Assembly: GCF_000313565.1 (NCBI RefSeq)
Contig: NZ_HE578923.1
Span: forward strand, 524,136 to 588,135
Reading direction: 5' to 3'
Length of the DNA: 64,000 nt
Origin: Dielma fastidiosa
GTDB taxonomy: Bacteria; Bacillota_I; Bacilli_A; Erysipelotrichales; Erysipelotrichaceae
Shown: positions 16,816 through 25,142 of the stretch, one piece after another
Position numbering within the stretch: position 1 is the first letter of the stretch
How the letters are laid out: every line of letters begins with the position of its first letter
Position numbers and translations under genes: made by a program
The notes under the pieces: generated by a model
The model's input: the letters and a program-made list of their open reading frames with translations, nothing else
Told to the model about the DNA's origin: nothing
The model's database searches: none

Positions 16816-17673
16816 CTATTTTAAAAGATAATTGGCAAGATTGGCATCTTTGCAGATTTTTGGTTTCAATGTATCCTTTTTACATGTCAGCATGACACAG
16901 ACACCAGGACCATGACCTGAAGTAAAGGAATCTGAATGGACAATGACACCGACACTGCCGCTGCCTTTCAGATAATGCGCGCCATTATGACCATCATTAT
17001 CTTGGATATAAACGATATCGCCAAAGCGCAGCGTATCTAATCCCAGCTCTTTAACGGCTTCTTTATCTTGGGTTGTAATATCATAATCACCGCTCATTAA
17101 GGTTGCCGAACCAAGACCGCTGCCCATCAGATAAGCAGGTATGATGTGGGTTACCGGGACGATCAGCTTGCCGTCTTTTTCCTCAATTCCCAGCTTATCA
17201 AAGAGTTCAGGATCAGTATTCATAACCATGACCTCTTCATAATCCAGCAGCTTCATGCCTTGACCATGCGCCTTAATCAGCACCTTGTCATCTACAGCCA
17301 TTTTTTCAAGTGTTTCACTCGGGAAGTAAATCATGACATGATCAATGCCGCCATGCTTGCCGGTCACAAAGCCCAGCTCACCCTTGGCATCACCAGTTAA
17401 TACTTTTGCGGTATTGCCGACACAGGCAAAAGCATTCATTGCGTCATTTTCACTGGCATCCGCGTTCTTTAAGCTGACCCCCGGTTCAATATGATCACCG
17501 GCAATTCCCATGCAGCAATCACCAATCGCGTAATTATAGGTAATACCGCCGGTAGCCATTAGGATTCGTCCCCAGCCGTCAAAGCCGACCCGATATCCAG
17601 CCCCGCGCATGGTCGGATGATGGACGCGTCCTTGTACAGATTGTATTACTAAATGTTCTTTATTTGTTTTCAT
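16816..17673 (-). CDS. DUF4438 family protein
   Basis: The 285 residues match the DUF4438 type by phrases such as VQGRVHHPTMRGAGYRV, GDHIEPGVSLKN and LMGSGLGSATLMSGDYDIT, with HGQGMKLLDY in the middle. The function of the family is unknown. The many Gly, His and Asp stretches (DGHNGAHYLKGSG, SFTSGHGPGV) hint at metal or small-molecule binding. The ATG follows CAGGAGG. It is divergent from the amidohydrolase gene 117 bp away, so the two may share regulation. Confidence 0.65.
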   Translation of the reverse strand: MKTNKEHLVIQSVQGRVHHPTMRGAGYRVGFDGWGRILMATGGITYNYAIGDCCMGIAGDHIEPGVSLKNADASENDAMNAFACVGNTAKVLTGDAKGELGFVTGKHGGIDHVMIYFPSETLEKMAVDDKVLIKAHGQGMKLLDYEEVMVMNTDPELFDKLGIEEKDGKLIVPVTHIIPAYLMGSGLGSATLMSGDYDITTQDKEAVKELGLDTLRFGDIVYIQDNDGHNGAHYLKGSGSVGVIVHSDSFTSGHGPGVCVMLTCKKDTLKPKICKDANLANYLLK

Positions 17674-17790
17674 TGCAGAATCCTCCTGAAACTATTATAC
17701 ATGTTTGCAGTCTGACGCTCAATGATCGAGATCGAAATAGTGTAATTTTTAGTTTTGGTGTATAATACTGATAAGCGAGGAGGTTGATTT

Positions 17791-18957
17791 ATGCTTCTAA
17801 TTAAAAATGGAATGATTTATACTATGGGTAAAGCGGGTATTCTGCAAGGTGATATCCTGATTGATAACGGCAAGATTAAAGCAGTCGGCAAGGATTTGGC
17901 AGTTGATGCGAAACAGGTAATTGATGCTTCTGGATTTAACATTTATCCAGGTCTTATTGAGGCTCACTGCCATCTAGGTCTTCATGAATCAAGTATTCAG
18001 TTTGAAGGCAATGATGTCAATGAGAGCACTGATCCTATCACCCCGCAGCTGCGCGCCATTGACGGTATCAACCCAATGGATGAAACGGTGCGTCTGGCAT
18101 GCAGTCATGGTGTTACAAGCGTCTGCGCGGGGCCGGGCAGCGCAAATGTAATCGGCGGTACCTTTACTACTTATAAAACAAACGGTACTTGTATCGATAA
18201 AATGATTATAAAAGATAATGTCGCAATGAAGGTTGCCTTTGGTGAAAATCCGAAACGCGTTTATCAAAACAGCAAGATTAAGACACGCATGCAGACTGCG
18301 GCTTATCTGCGTGAAACGCTATTGAAAACTAAGGAATATCTGGCTAAAAAAGAAGCGGCCGGTGATGATATCAGCAAACGTCCGGCTTTAGATATGAAAC
18401 TGGAAGCGATGATTCCGGTAATTCAAAAAAAGATGCCGCTGAAAATTCATGCTCATCGCGCTGATGATATCTTAACCGCCCTGCGGATCGTGAAGGAGTT
18501 TGATCTGAACTGTACTCTCGATCACTGTACGGAAGGCCATCTGATTTTAGATGAAGTAAAAGCCAGTGGCTTTCCGGCTTTGGTAGGACCAAGCTTGGGA
18601 AATAAATCTAAATTTGAGTTAAAGGAAAAAAGCTTTAATACACCGGGCATTTTAAATAAAGCAGGTGTTAAAATTGCTATTATCACGGATTCTCCGGTTA
18701 TTCCTCAAGAATACCTGAGTCTGTGCGCGGCCTTGGCGGTAAAGCATGGTCTTGATGAAATGGAAGCGTTAAAGGCTATTACAATCAATCCTGCGGAAAT
18801 CCTGGGCATTGCTGATCGGGTCGGCAGCCTTGAGAGCGGCAAGGATGCGGATCTCGTATTTGTGAAAGGCAATTTATTATCTTATGAAGCAGAGGTAATG
18901 AAAACGATGATCAATGGTGAGATCGTTTATGAAAGTGAGGAAACAAGCAATGTTTAA
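17791..18957 (+). CDS. Amidohydrolase, imidazolonepropionase-like
   Basis: This 388-residue protein of the amidohydrolase superfamily has a short beta-sandwich start (LLIKNGMIYTM), then GLIEAHCHLG as the first metal motif (HxH-like), Lys in the middle sheet, LKIHAHRADDILTA and CTLDHCTEGHL as further His ligands, and IITDSPVIP with the catalytic Asp. It ends with the usual ADRVGSLESGKDADLVF. The closest type is the imidazolonepropionase/prolidase-like group (COG1228); the substrate is not clear. It overlaps the next gene by 8 bp, so translation is coupled to a predicted aspartic protease. Confidence 0.85.
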   Translation: MLLIKNGMIYTMGKAGILQGDILIDNGKIKAVGKDLAVDAKQVIDASGFNIYPGLIEAHCHLGLHESSIQFEGNDVNESTDPITPQLRAIDGINPMDETVRLACSHGVTSVCAGPGSANVIGGTFTTYKTNGTCIDKMIIKDNVAMKVAFGENPKRVYQNSKIKTRMQTAAYLRETLLKTKEYLAKKEAAGDDISKRPALDMKLEAMIPVIQKKMPLKIHAHRADDILTALRIVKEFDLNCTLDHCTEGHLILDEVKASGFPALVGPSLGNKSKFELKEKSFNTPGILNKAGVKIAIITDSPVIPQEYLSLCAALAVKHGLDEMEALKAITINPAEILGIADRVGSLESGKDADLVFVKGNLLSYEAEVMKTMINGEIVYESEETSNV

Positions 18958-19930
18958 TTCACATAAATGCTATGTTGTTGATACAAAACCGGCAATGATA
19001 CAGAATACACCCCAATATCAGCGCTTATTGAATCGGGTTATGGCTTCTTCGATGCATCATGCTAAGCTGGAAGAGGTTTATCAGAATCTCGCGAACGGCG
19101 GCCCGGCTCAGGAAAAACGGCTGTATCTGCCGGAATTCAGTGTGCCGCTGCGTAAAAATCTGTTTGGTTTATATCTGATCAATGTTTCAGTTAATGACAT
19201 TGAAAAAAGCTTTTTGCTTGATACCGGGGCTCAGGTTTCCGCAATCACAGAGAAATGCGCTAAAGAATGCGGCTGTGAAAGCAATCAGGGTGTCATGCAG
19301 ATTGAAAGCTTTGCCGGCAGTGCTAAGGAATTATCCGCAGCAGTTGTGAAAAAGCTTCGCGTTGGTGCCTTGGAATTAGTCAATCAGCCGATGGTGCTTT
19401 CCTCTTTGCAGGATATCAGTCCAACCTTGTTTGGTATCTCATTGACGGGAATTGAAGGGATCTTAGGCTGGGATATTCTCAGTCAGCTGGATTTTGAAAT
19501 TGATGACGCCAACCGCACATTTAATGTCATTCAATATCAGGGCGAAGTCAGCAGCTGCAATATGATCAGCGGTATGTTTCCGACGCTGGTTGTCCTTAAC
19601 GGCAAAAAGGAATACGCATTGGCAGGTTTTGACAGCGGTGCGAAAACTAGCTGGATCTCAGAGCATATTATCGATGATGATAAAATTAAAAAGGTGGATG
19701 ATGGTGAGGCCATCGTGCTTGGTGTGCATGGTTTAGAGACAACCCATCTATCGCTTGTTAATGAAGTGCGCTTCAAATTTCATCAGTCTAATTTAGTATT
19801 TGAAAATATTATAACCGGCCGTACTAATATTTTTAAGGATCTTGAATTTGACGCTGTCTTTGGCAATGAAATCATCCGTAAGCGTAAGATTCGCTTTATC
19901 AATTCACAAAATTTTGCGCAAATCATATAA
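18950..19930 (+). CDS. Two-lobed retropepsin-like aspartic protease
   Basis: The 326 residues carry two copies of an aspartic-protease half. Residues 85-195 have FLLDTGAQVSAIT (D91-T92-G93) and later GILGWDIL. Residues 220-320 have LAGFDSGAKTSWI (D228-S229-G230) and later AVFGNEII. These are the DTGA and hydrophobic-hydrophobic-G motifs of retropepsin-like clan AA proteins. A single-chain protein with two such lobes could fold like pepsin without dimerising. No signal peptide is seen, so it is probably cytosolic. The start at 18950 follows GAGGAAA. The overlap with the amidohydrolase suggests they act together, perhaps in peptide turnover. Activity is inferred. Confidence 0.7.
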   Translation: MFNSHKCYVVDTKPAMIQNTPQYQRLLNRVMASSMHHAKLEEVYQNLANGGPAQEKRLYLPEFSVPLRKNLFGLYLINVSVNDIEKSFLLDTGAQVSAITEKCAKECGCESNQGVMQIESFAGSAKELSAAVVKKLRVGALELVNQPMVLSSLQDISPTLFGISLTGIEGILGWDILSQLDFEIDDANRTFNVIQYQGEVSSCNMISGMFPTLVVLNGKKEYALAGFDSGAKTSWISEHIIDDDKIKKVDDGEAIVLGVHGLETTHLSLVNEVRFKFHQSNLVFENIITGRTNIFKDLEFDAVFGNEIIRKRKIRFINSQNFAQII

Positions 19931-19936
19931 TCACTG

Positions 19937-19967
19937 CCGTACCTCATGGAAAGGTACGGTTTTCTTT
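19937..19967 (+). terminator. Intrinsic terminator
   Basis: CCGTACC (19937-19943) pairs with GGTACGG (19953-19959), followed by TTTTCTTTT. Confidence 0.85.
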
Positions 19968-20033
19968 TGATTGATACTTTAAAAAGCCGCTGAAAAATGA
20001 TATATTTATATACAGGATTTAAGGAGGAAACAA

Positions 20034-20465
20034 ATGTTAACTGGTAAAATTACAATGGCAAACGGGGCAGTGATCCCATTTGAACTTTATGAAGAAGAAG
20101 CTCCGATTACGGTCGGCAATTTTGTGAAATTAATTAAAGAAGGTTATTATGACGGCAAAACCTTTCATCGGGTAATTAAAAATTTCGTATCACAAGGCGG
20201 CTGCCCTTACGGCACCGGTGCTGGTGATTTGGGATATACAATTCCATGTGAGACAAAGAATAATCCGCATAAGCATGTGACTGGGGCTTTATCAATGGCT
20301 CACCGCGGTAAGGATACCGGCTGCTGTCAGTTCTTTATCTGTCATGAACCTCAGCCGCATTTAGATGGCGTACATACGGTATTTGGCTGTGTAACCGATA
20401 ATATGGGCGCTGTCCGCAATATGCATAATGGAGACGTGATGACAAGTATCACGCTGGATGAATAA
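20034..20465 (+). CDS. Cyclophilin-type peptidyl-prolyl isomerase
   Basis: The 143 residues show the cyclophilin core: [36 protein letters not shown] with the catalytic Arg, [20 protein letters not shown], and [12 protein letters not shown]. It is a cytosolic short form with no signal peptide. It speeds cis-trans isomerisation of proline bonds during folding. The ATG follows AAGGAGG. Its stop overlaps the next start (TAATG). Confidence 0.95.
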   Translation: MLTGKITMANGAVIPFELYEEEAPITVGNFVKLIKEGYYDGKTFHRVIKNFVSQGGCPYGTGAGDLGYTIPCETKNNPHKHVTGALSMAHRGKDTGCCQFFICHEPQPHLDGVHTVFGCVTDNMGAVRNMHNGDVMTSITLDE

Positions 20466-20815
20466 TGGATGATGTAAAGCGTTTAGGCTATCCGGTATTG
20501 ATTATCTTTTTATCAGCGTTCATCGTAAAGCTGATCAATACTTACTTTTACAGCAACTTTACCGCGATGCTGCTGACGATTATTACCGTAAGTGCTTTAT
20601 TTTTATTTGGCACTTCATTGAATAAAAGCCGTAAACGCCGCAATCCGGCAGTGCTGAAAAAGGTACTGGCAATCATTATTGTCTTGTTTTTGGTCTTGAT
20701 GCAGCTGGGACTGTTTGAAATTGCGGTTGTATCTGAGGTTTTATTTTTCTTTGGTGTTAATTCTTTCTTTATTAACATGATCTACATTTTCTGTGGATTC
20801 TTGTTTGTGGATTAA
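20465..20815 (+). CDS. Small membrane protein
   Basis: The 116 residues have about four hydrophobic segments (YPVLIIFLSAFIVKLI, AMLLTIITVSALFLFG, VLAIIIVLFLVLMQLG and the last 25 residues) separated by a basic NKSRKRRN loop. No known family is recognised. The start overlaps the cyclophilin stop by one base, indicating coupling. Confidence 0.6.
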   Translation: MDDVKRLGYPVLIIFLSAFIVKLINTYFYSNFTAMLLTIITVSALFLFGTSLNKSRKRRNPAVLKKVLAIIIVLFLVLMQLGLFEIAVVSEVLFFFGVNSFFINMIYIFCGFLFVD

Positions 20816-20819
20816 GCGT

Positions 20820-21173
20820 ATGGAAGGCTTTATGAAAATTTGGCATCAGCTGACTGATATTGAGCTGAAATGCCCATTCTGCGGACACCATATCCCTTTT
20901 TCACTCGTGCAGTGGAATACTCGGGTGAGATGCGCTCATTGTAAGAAGGTGCTGAGAGTTGGTTTAAAACGCTTCGCTATCATCACAATGTTTGTGCTAG
21001 GTATGATTCTTTATACTCTGCTGTATTTGTTGCTTCAGCAAATAACCACAGATTTTATGCTGATTATGATCATTCTTGTATTATTCTTATTTGTATATTC
21101 AGCTTTATATACGAAAGCATTGATTCATTTTCTAGGCGTGGAAAATGTCTATGATATAAAGGTCGTAAAGTAA
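20820..21173 (+). CDS. Zinc-ribbon membrane protein
   Basis: This protein of about 117 residues has an N-terminal zinc ribbon (CPFCGHHIPF then CAHCKKV) followed by two membrane helices (IITMFVLGMILYTLLYLLL, FMLIMIILVLFLFVYSALY). A second ATG at 20832 follows GGAAGG and may be the real start; the ribbon is intact either way. A similar ribbon-plus-helix protein of the same length lies at 42785. The function is unknown. Confidence 0.6.
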   Translation: MEGFMKIWHQLTDIELKCPFCGHHIPFSLVQWNTRVRCAHCKKVLRVGLKRFAIITMFVLGMILYTLLYLLLQQITTDFMLIMIILVLFLFVYSALYTKALIHFLGVENVYDIKVVK

Positions 21174-21188
21174 AAATTTATTTTGGGA

Positions 21189-21217
21189 TTGTATTTGTTT
21201 GATGAACTGCTTATAAT
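21189..21217 (+). promoter_or_regulatory. Promoter of the ribU riboswitch transcript
   Basis: TTGTAT (21189-21194) and TATAAT (21212-21217) are separated by 17 bp. The transcript would start about 45 nt before the FMN aptamer. Confidence 0.75.
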
Positions 21218-21268
21218 AGAATTACAGAGGATGTTTCGGCATAACCTGCATTCAAAATTGAATATCAA

Positions 21269-21381
21269 GTCTTTGTGGCGGGGTGTAAGTCCCTACCGAT
21301 GGTAAAGTCCATGACCTGCGAAACAGCAGCTGATCTGGTGAAATTCCAGAACCGACGGTTAAAGTCCGGATGAGAAAAGAC
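21269..21381 (+). ncRNA. FMN riboswitch (RFN element) aptamer
   Basis: The conserved RFN blocks are all visible: GGCGGGGTGTAAGTCCC then ACCGATGGTAAAGTCCATGA, later CTGGTGAAATTCCAGAACCG and ACGGTTAAAGTCCGGATGAGA. GTCTTT (21269-21274) and AAAGAC (21376-21381) form the closing P1 stem. It binds flavin mononucleotide. With the terminator just downstream, high FMN should stop transcription of ribU. Confidence 0.96.
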
Positions 21382-21398
21382 ATTTTCTGTGTACACTC

Positions 21399-21429
21399 GG
21401 AGACGAATTTTTTTTCGTTTCCTTTTTTT
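21399..21429 (+). terminator. Riboswitch-controlled terminator
   Basis: GGAGACG (21399-21405) pairs with CGTTTCC (21416-21422, one G-T pair), followed by seven T residues. It sits between the FMN aptamer and the ribU ribosome binding site, as an expression platform for transcription attenuation. Confidence 0.8.
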
Positions 21430-21445
21430 GATTGGAGGTATTTCT

Positions 21446-22045
21446 ATGCATAAAGCTTTTTCGATGAAGCATTTGACGCTGATTGGCATGATGGGTGCCC
21501 TAGGTTCTGTGCTGATGCTGTTTCGCTTTCCACTGCCCTTTATGCCGCCCTTTTTAAGCTTTGATCTGGCGGGTGTGCCGGAACTGATCGGTGGATTTGC
21601 GTTAGGGCCGTTCAGTGCGTTTTTAATTATTCTGGTTAAGATTTTGATTCAGCTTATAATATCCGGCAGCAAGTCGATGCTGGTAGGGGAGCTGCAGGGG
21701 CTGATGTTAAGCTGCGCCATGGTTCTGCCGGCAGCCATAATCTATCAAAAGAATAAAACCAGAAAGGGGGCAATTCAGGGACTGATTGCGGGTGCGCTGC
21801 TTTGTATTATCACAGCGGTTATTACGAATCTTACAATGATCATTCCTTTTTATATCAATCTATATGGCATGACCATGGATTCAATTGTAACCTCAAGCCA
21901 CAGTATTAATCCGCTGATTAATGATGTTTCATCACTGGCGCTGATTGGCATTCTGCCATTTAACATCATTAAGACGGCGGCGAATTGTGCAGTAACGCTG
22001 ATCGTGTATAAGAAAATCAGCGGTTTGATTCATAAATATCTATAA
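21446..22045 (+). CDS. ribU: Riboflavin ECF transporter substrate-binding protein
   Basis: The 199 residues form about six membrane helices. The N-terminus LTLIGMMGALGSVLMLFRFP, then FLSFDLAGVPELIGGFALGP and LIQLIISGSKSMLVGELQG, is characteristic of RibU, the S-component that binds riboflavin for uptake by an ECF module. The energy-coupling subunits are not in this window. The start at 21446 follows GGAGG and lies just after the FMN-controlled terminator, which supports the vitamin assignment. Confidence 0.93.
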   Translation: MHKAFSMKHLTLIGMMGALGSVLMLFRFPLPFMPPFLSFDLAGVPELIGGFALGPFSAFLIILVKILIQLIISGSKSMLVGELQGLMLSCAMVLPAAIIYQKNKTRKGAIQGLIAGALLCIITAVITNLTMIIPFYINLYGMTMDSIVTSSHSINPLINDVSSLALIGILPFNIIKTAANCAVTLIVYKKISGLIHKYL

Positions 22046-22061
22046 ATAGGAGGCAAAGAAA

Positions 22062-22526
22062 ATGGAATTTAATGAAGCAAAAGCATTAATGTTTAAAAAA
22101 CTGGGAACAAGTAAGATTATGGCATTGGCGTCCAGTGTGGATGATTATGTAATGGTAAGAAATGTGAGCTGTTTATTTTACGATGATAAAATCTATTTTA
22201 AGACTGATAAAAATTTCAGAAAGACGCAGCAGCTTTTCAAAAACCCAAGAGTAGCCTTATGTGTCGGCGGTGTGCAGGTTGAAGGAATCGCTGTCAATAA
22301 AGGTTTAGTTGTGGAAGAGGAAGGACGTAAATTTGAAACAGCTTATAAAAAATATCTTTGGCAGAGCTATAATGCTTACAGTCATGAAGATACTGAGATT
22401 TTGATTGAGGTTACACCTGTATTTGTGGAAATCTGGGATGAGGATGAAAACCGCTATGCCTTTCAAACATTTATTGATTTTGAAAAGCAGAGTGTAGAGG
22501 TTAAAGCTTACGATCAGAAAGACTAA
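22062..22526 (+). CDS. Pyridoxamine 5'-phosphate oxidase-like flavin-binding protein
   Basis: The 154 residues have the split-barrel pattern: KIMALASSVDDYVMVRNVSC, then IYFKTDKNFRKTQQLFKNP and ALCVGGVQVEG. The family binds FMN or similar cofactors. It follows ribU by 16 bp after AGGAGG, inside the FMN-riboswitch operon, so a flavin cofactor is likely. The substrate is unknown. Confidence 0.8.
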   Translation: MEFNEAKALMFKKLGTSKIMALASSVDDYVMVRNVSCLFYDDKIYFKTDKNFRKTQQLFKNPRVALCVGGVQVEGIAVNKGLVVEEEGRKFETAYKKYLWQSYNAYSHEDTEILIEVTPVFVEIWDEDENRYAFQTFIDFEKQSVEVKAYDQKD

Positions 22527-22557
22527 TGATTCTTAATCAATGTTATTATAATTAATT

Positions 22558-22606
22558 AAAACAGAGAGTTTGTCATTGTTGGAAATGAATCAGAACTCTC
22601 TGTTTT
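22558..22606. terminator. Bidirectional terminator with 13-bp stem
   Basis: AAAACAGAGAGTT (22558-22570) pairs perfectly with AACTCTCTGTTTT (22594-22606). It separates the flavin operon from the convergent methyltransferase gene. Confidence 0.85.
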
Positions 22607-22607
22607 C

Positions 22608-23342
22608 TTACTTATGGCGTCGCTGTCTCACACATTCAAAGGCAATGGCTGAAGCTGCTCCGGCAGCATTTAACGCGTTGCGGAAATCATTGGGATAGGG
22701 AATATAGATGTTTTGATCTGAATGCGACAGAACCGTTTTACTTAGACCGCGCATCTCACCGCCAATCGCGATGCAGACAGGTGATTTAAAATCAGCGTCA
22801 TAGTATTCAATAGCGTTTTCCCGCATTGCGCAATAGATTTTAATTTGCCGTTCATGCAGCTGGCTTAAAGCCTCATCAAAATCTTCTATCGGTATTATCG
22901 GCAGATATTCGCTGGCTCCGGCACTCGATTTAGTAACCACCTTTGCGGCACTGCTCCAGTTGCGGGAACTGACTAAAAGGCCATCACACCCGGCTGCATA
23001 AAGGATTCGGCATAAATAACCAAAGTTGAATGGGTCTTCAACACCCTCGACCAGTGCTAAAAAGGGGTTTGAAAGATTTATCACATCCGCTAATGACTGA
23101 TATCTGCGCTCACTCACTCTGGCAATTAAACCGCCATGGGTTTTCCCCTCAGCGATATCGTCGATCGCGTCACGGCTGACCTTTTTCACCTCAACACCCG
23201 CTTCATAAGCCTTGGCCAATATATAACGGGTATCCTTATCATTTTTATGCTCATCAACGATAACCTCGCAGACGGTACGCACCTTCGCAAGCAAAGCTGC
23301 CTTTACCGATATATTTCCTTCTAACAGTAAATCTTGATCCAT
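22608..23342 (-). CDS. SpoU/TrmH-family RNA 2'-O-methyltransferase
   Basis: This 244-residue SPOUT enzyme has motif 1 (ALVEGVEDPFNFGYLCRILY), motif 2 (CIAIGGEMRGLSKT) and motif 3 (NIYIPYPNDFRNALNAAGAA). An N-terminal RNA-binding substrate domain (residues 1-90) resembles RlmB. It likely methylates a ribose in rRNA or tRNA with SAM. Motif 3 reads RNALNAAGAAS rather than the usual SLNVSVAxA, so the exact target is uncertain. The start is the ATG at 23342, 7 bp after GAGGA; a TTG two codons upstream is less likely. Confidence 0.88.
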   Translation of the reverse strand: MDQDLLLEGNISVKAALLAKVRTVCEVIVDEHKNDKDTRYILAKAYEAGVEVKKVSRDAIDDIAEGKTHGGLIARVSERRYQSLADVINLSNPFLALVEGVEDPFNFGYLCRILYAAGCDGLLVSSRNWSSAAKVVTKSSAGASEYLPIIPIEDFDEALSQLHERQIKIYCAMRENAIEYYDADFKSPVCIAIGGEMRGLSKTVLSHSDQNIYIPYPNDFRNALNAAGAASAIAFECVRQRRHK

Positions 23343-23457
23343 AGACAAATCCTCGTTTCTATTGCTATTATAACAAAACTATAACCCATCGTACAGCTGA
23401 AACAATAAGAAGCATATATATAAACACATATGATATAATAGCTTGGGAGATGGTACT

Positions 23458-23673
23458 GTGAAAAAAGCGTTATTGCTTTATGGATTAAATTGTACGGCAG
23501 CTATTTGGCAGCCGTTATTAAATAATATGCAAGAGTTAAAGACAGACATTTTGACTTATCCGCATGAGGTAACCGCATCGGCTTTCGAGGTTATGGATCT
23601 GACTAAATGGGTTTGGCCGAAGGTAAATTGGACATGGCATGGGGATTTGGATACAAGCCAAAACATTGGCTAA
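23458..23673 (+). pseudogene. N-terminal fragment of an alpha/beta hydrolase gene
   Basis: A GTG start follows GGGAGA. The 71 residues begin KKALLLYGLNCTAAIWQPLL and run through TYPHEVTASAFEVMDLTKWV, the N-terminal strand and oxyanion region of an alpha/beta hydrolase. The reading frame then ends at WHGDLDTSQNIG without the catalytic Ser, Asp or His. The next gene overlaps its 3' end in another frame. An internal deletion that fused two genes is the simplest explanation. Confidence 0.55.
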
Positions 23674-23911
23674 ATCACCGGATGCTTACCGCCAGATAGC
23701 CATTGAATCTAAGGATGAGCGAAACATCCTGATTGCTAATCAGGCTAAAGCTAAGGCTTATGACAGCATGATTTATATCTTTGCCGCGCTGCTGCTTACG
23801 TTTTCATTAATGGGTGTGGATGCGGTGCTTGTGTTAATGCTGGTTGGCTGTTATTTGCTTGTTGTTGGTATTAGTATTTATTATCGGATTAAATTTGATA
23901 AAGAAATGTAG
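23639..23911 (+). pseudogene. Small membrane protein, probably N-terminally truncated
   Basis: The 90 residues contain KSPDAYRQIAIESKDERN, ILIANQAKAKAYDSM and two membrane helices (MIYIFAALLLTFSLMG, LVLMLVGCYLLVVGISIYY). This pattern is a small membrane protein type found in Bacillota, normally with an N-terminal helix first. Just upstream, in a neighbouring frame, WGFGYKPKHW can be read, which looks like the preceding part of the same protein displaced by a frameshift. It has no ribosome binding site of its own. It is probably the 3' remnant of a gene fused by deletion to the hydrolase fragment. Confidence 0.5.
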
Positions 23912-23940
23912 AAAAAAACCTGGTCATTGGATCAGGTTTT
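23912..23940. terminator. Bidirectional terminator
   Basis: AAAACCTG (23915-23922) pairs with CAGGTTTT (23933-23940), with three further inner pairs. It lies between the membrane protein relic and the convergent DUF5131 gene. Confidence 0.75.
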
Positions 23941-23959
23941 CTTTCCGCATTTTGATATT

Positions 23960-24682
23960 TTAAAACAATCGTTTGCCATCGGATATATCAATGTCTAATT
24001 CCCTGGCTCTTGATGTTTGTTTAAAGGGATTAATATTTTCAATCACACCATCATGGGCAAACTTAGAACCGGTATTTTTAAACCAGAAAGTCACGTTGGC
24101 TGCTTGGCATTGTGTATGCAGGTCAAGAACCCAGTCATAATTACAAACACGGGCGTCACGGCCTGTTTCACCGCCAACACTCACATGATTAACACCATGA
24201 AGATAGGGTCTTAAATCAATGGCTTCCAGTAAAGGCGCGCAGGCAATGAAACGGCGTTTTATTGGATAAGATAAAAATAATGGCAGCCGATAGTCAGCCG
24301 CTTTTTGATTTTCAACAGTGCAGCCAAGATTAACATTGTCATAACCATCACCCCAATCAGCAGGCAGTGAAGTCATGAACCGATCAATCCGCTTGGTTAA
24401 AATCAAGAAATCAATGTCGGACCGTTCCCGAATCATCGCCCAAATTTCCCGACGCCACGCGTCTGCTTCCGGCAAAAAGAAATCAGTAGCAAAACAAGTC
24501 GCAAGTATTTTATTACCCTTGATATTATAGTCACCCTTAGCATTTTTTCTTATCGGCCAATCAAATTTATCTGTTTTTTTGATGGTATTTTGGCCAAACC
24601 GTTTGGCATGCGGCCCATAAAAATAACAATTTGCACAGCCATCACTGTGCATATAACAGCCTGTCCAAGGTTCCCAATTCAT
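23960..24682 (-). CDS. DUF5131 (phage Gp37-like) family protein
   Basis: The 240 residues begin NWEPWTGCYMHSDGCANCYF. The cysteines at positions 9, 16 and 19 recur across the Gp37/Gp68 (DUF5131) family and are thought to hold an iron-sulfur cluster in a radical-SAM-like barrel. Further family features are ATCFATDFFLPEADAWRRE, DFLILTKRIDRF, NLGCTVENQKAAD and VSVGGETGRDAR. Members are common in phages and mobile regions; their reaction is unknown. The ATG follows AAGGAG. It shares its orientation with the VOC and AraC genes upstream and may form an operon with them. Confidence 0.85.
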   Translation of the reverse strand: MNWEPWTGCYMHSDGCANCYFYGPHAKRFGQNTIKKTDKFDWPIRKNAKGDYNIKGNKILATCFATDFFLPEADAWRREIWAMIRERSDIDFLILTKRIDRFMTSLPADWGDGYDNVNLGCTVENQKAADYRLPLFLSYPIKRRFIACAPLLEAIDLRPYLHGVNHVSVGGETGRDARVCNYDWVLDLHTQCQAANVTFWFKNTGSKFAHDGVIENINPFKQTSRARELDIDISDGKRLF

Positions 24683-24694
24683 AATCTATACTCC

Positions 24695-25099
24695 TTAAAT
24701 ATCACCGTCATTTAATTCAAAAAGATTACCTTCAGGATCTCTGAAGTAGGTACAGCGCATCCCCCATGCTTCTATTGTTTGCGGTTCATTGAGAAAATCA
24801 ACACCCGCCGCTTTCAGACGCTGATAGTCTGCATCTAAGTTAAGGGTAGGGATGACAGCCGCTATTGTATCAGGCTGTTTATCTGTATCAGGCTGAGAAT
24901 AGCCGGGAAACAAAGACATCGCACTGCCGTCAAATATAGCGAAACATGGCGGCAGATCAGGACTTACGGTAAAAGAAGTGTAGGGGCCGCTGCGATCGCC
25001 CCATACTGGTATCAGTCCTATTTTCTCGGTATAGAAATCATAGCATTCTCCATAATTTTTACGAACTAAAATACGAATTGTCGTTTCATTAAATTTCAT
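24695..25099 (-). CDS. VOC (glyoxalase/dioxygenase fold) family protein
   Basis: The 134 residues form the VOC repeat pattern: ETTIRILVRKNYGECYDFYT, then DYQRLKAAGVDFLNEPQTIE and CTYFRDPEGNLFELNDGD, with the terminal metal Glu. The His of the first module is not obvious. The role is unknown; relatives include glyoxalases, bleomycin-binding and AraC-linked proteins. I chose the ATG at 25099, after AGAGAG, because an upstream start would overlap the AraC gene. It follows that AraC gene by 43 bp and is probably controlled by it. Confidence 0.8.
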   Translation of the reverse strand: MKFNETTIRILVRKNYGECYDFYTEKIGLIPVWGDRSGPYTSFTVSPDLPPCFAIFDGSAMSLFPGYSQPDTDKQPDTIAAVIPTLNLDADYQRLKAAGVDFLNEPQTIEAWGMRCTYFRDPEGNLFELNDGDI

Positions 25100-25142
25100 C
25101 TTATCAATCTCTCTTTCTGTTTCATATAAAAATATTATAGGT

